NCBI RefSeq assembly: GCF_001295925.1 | Contig: NZ_LJHQ01000048.1 | Location: forward strand, 17,247 to 81,246 | DNA length: 64,000 bases | Direction of reading: 5' to 3' | Origin: Allobosea sp. AAP35 | Lineage (GTDB): Bacteria > Pseudomonadota > Alphaproteobacteria > Rhizobiales > Beijerinckiaceae | Part shown: piece after piece, positions 62,791-64,000 of the stretch | How the letters are laid out: each line of letters opens with the position of its first letter | Position numbering within the stretch: position 1 is the first letter of the stretch | Made by a program: the position numbers and the translations under genes | The notes under the pieces: model-generated | Told to the model about the DNA's origin: nothing | Seen by the model: the letters and a program-made list of their open reading frames with translations, nothing else | The model's database searches: none

Positions 62791-64000
62791 GTGACCTTGC
62801 GCAAATGGTTGATCGGATCGGGGCTGGTGGCGCTTGCGGTGGCCGGCGGCTACTGGACGTTCCGCCCCACCGGCGGGACGGCCAATGAGGCGGCCTACCG
62901 CACCGCGCCGGTGGATCGCGGCCAGATCACGGCGGCCGTGCGCGCCACCGGCACGCTGACGCCGATGACGACGGTGCTGGTCGGCTCTCAGCTCTCAGGG
63001 CAGATCGTCGAGATCCTCGCCGACTACAACTCGCAGGTGAAGGCCGGCCAGGTCGTCGCAAGGCTCAACAGCGACCAGATCAAGACGCGTCGCGACGCCG
63101 CCCACGCCGATGTGGCGCAGGCGCGCGCCGACCTCCTGGTCAAGCGCGCCCAACTCGACCGCGCCCGCTCGACGCGGCTCAAGGCCAATTCGACGGTCAA
63201 GGATCTGGAAGCCCAGCGGGACCGCACCGCCGCACAGCTCGCCGATGCCAGGCGGACCTTCGAGCGCCAGAGCGAACTCTTCAAGCGCAACACCGGCTCG
63301 CAGCAGGCGCTCGACACCGCCAGCACCCAGGTCGAGGTCCAGGTCGCGACGCTGGCCTCCAGCGAGGCCCAGATCGCCTCGGCCAAGGCCGAGTTCAACG
63401 GGCTCGACGCCGACATCCTGCTGGCTGAGGGCCAGGTGAAGTCCGGCGAGGCGTTGATCTCGCAACGCGAGGCCAAGCTCAAGGACATCCTGATCGATCT
63501 CGAGCGCACCGACATCCGCTCGCCGGTCGATGGCGTCGTGGTCCAGCGCCAGGTCGACCTCGGCCAGACGGTGGCGGCCTCGCTCTCCACGCCGACCCTG
63601 TTCCAGATCGCGCAGGATCTGCGCACCATCGACATCTACGCCAATGTCGACGAGGCCGATGTCGGCCGGCTGAAGGCCGGGCAGCCGACGACTTTCACCG
63701 TCAACGCCTATCCCAACCGCACCTTCGAGGGCCGCGTCGAGATGGTCAGGCTCGGCGCGCAGACGATCCAGAACGTCGTCACCTATACCGGCGTCATCCG
63801 CGTCGACAACGCCGACATGGCGCTGCTGCCGGGCATGACCGCCAATCTCCAGGTCGTCACCGAGGATCGCCGCGACGTGCTGCGCATCGCCAATGCAGCA
63901 CTGCGCTTCCGCCCGGCCGGCATGGCGGCGACCGCCCCGGCAGCTCTCCCGCGCGTTGCGCCGGGCCCGGCGGCCGAAGCCGGCCCCGGCCGGGGCGGCG
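62791..64000 (+). CDS. efflux RND/ABC transporter periplasmic adaptor subunit (MacA/HlyD type), 3' end missing
   Basis: A membrane-fusion protein of a tripartite exporter. The GTG at 62791 opens a reading frame of at least 403 residues. It has one N-terminal membrane helix (WLIGSGLVALAVAGGYW), a lipoyl half (GSQLSGQIVEILADYNSQVKAGQ), a long coiled-coil hairpin (about 105-215), the second lipoyl half (RTDIRSPVDGVVVQRQVDLGQTV) and a beta-barrel (VDEADVGRLKAGQPTTFTVNAYP). This resembles MacA, so an ABC permease (MacB-like) probably follows outside the window. Confidence 0.92.
   Translation, partial: MTLRKWLIGSGLVALAVAGGYWTFRPTGGTANEAAYRTAPVDRGQITAAVRATGTLTPMTTVLVGSQLSGQIVEILADYNSQVKAGQVVARLNSDQIKTRRDAAHADVAQARADLLVKRAQLDRARSTRLKANSTVKDLEAQRDRTAAQLADARRTFERQSELFKRNTGSQQALDTASTQVEVQVATLASSEAQIASAKAEFNGLDADILLAEGQVKSGEALISQREAKLKDILIDLERTDIRSPVDGVVVQRQVDLGQTVAASLSTPTLFQIAQDLRTIDIYANVDEADVGRLKAGQPTTFTVNAYPNRTFEGRVEMVRLGAQTIQNVVTYTGVIRVDNADMALLPGMTANLQVVTEDRRDVLRIANAALRFRPAGMAATAPAALPRVAPGPAAEAGPGRGG

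Overview
This window looks like a chromosomal segment of a GC-rich alphaproteobacterium of the order Hyphomicrobiales (Rhizobiales), probably Bosea or a close relative. The evidence is a circularly permuted two-piece tmRNA gene beside an alpha-type sspB, the order thyA-GNAT-folA-hflK, a complete division and cell wall (dcw) cluster running mraZ to ftsZ followed by lpxC-bamD-recN, and short alphaproteobacterial intergenic palindromes. The genus is an inference from gene order and protein style, not from a database search. No prophage, insertion sequence, CRISPR array, rRNA or tRNA was seen.

Layout. 1-3.1 kb (minus): thyA, a GNAT acetyltransferase, folA and a truncated hflK, covering thymidylate/folate metabolism and membrane protease control. 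3.3-7.1 kb (plus): two small secreted PepSY-like proteins, the tmRNA gene ssrA, sspB, fumC, a DUF4169 protein and a ribbon-helix-helix protein; tmRNA and SspB both act in ribosome rescue and ClpXP tag degradation. 7.3-16.5 kb: a large AsmA-like protein, a D-lactate dehydrogenase-like flavoprotein, a thioesterase, a potassium channel, a DUF427 protein, and the betaine-lipid operon btaAB with a good Pho box. 16.7-31.3 kb: msrB, uvrD/pcrA, hicAB, a divergent HxlR/SDR pair, prmA, small DUF1127-like proteins, aminopeptidase P, an AraC regulator with azlCD, ligA, a DUF2189 membrane protein and a 24-residue membrane peptide.

31.3-57.7 kb is almost entirely minus strand. In transcription order it holds mraZ-rsmH-ftsL-ftsI-murE-murF-mraY-murD, a small Pro-rich secreted protein with its own terminator, ftsW-murG-murC-murB, a plus-strand BrnT/BrnA-type toxin-antitoxin remnant where ddl is often found, ftsQ-ftsA-ftsZ, lpxC, bamD, recN and a DEAD-box helicase. 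Most reading frames from mraZ to murD overlap or nearly touch. The mraZ promoter is covered by TGGG repeats at exact 10-bp spacing, which resemble MraZ boxes, and a CtrA-like site lies in front of ftsW.

58-64 kb: ohr with an operator-like palindrome, RNase P RNA, a lytic transglycosylase, a TerB/DnaJ protein with an N-acetylmuramoyl-alanine amidase, an unknown 260-residue protein, and a truncated efflux adaptor.

The items most worth a second look are: the T7-tract frameshift that fuses brnT in frame to brnA; a two-copy structured repeat between convergent genes with compensatory base changes in both stems; tandem 16-bp dyads in front of a DUF1127-like gene; the MraZ-box promoter; and the Pho box of btaAB.
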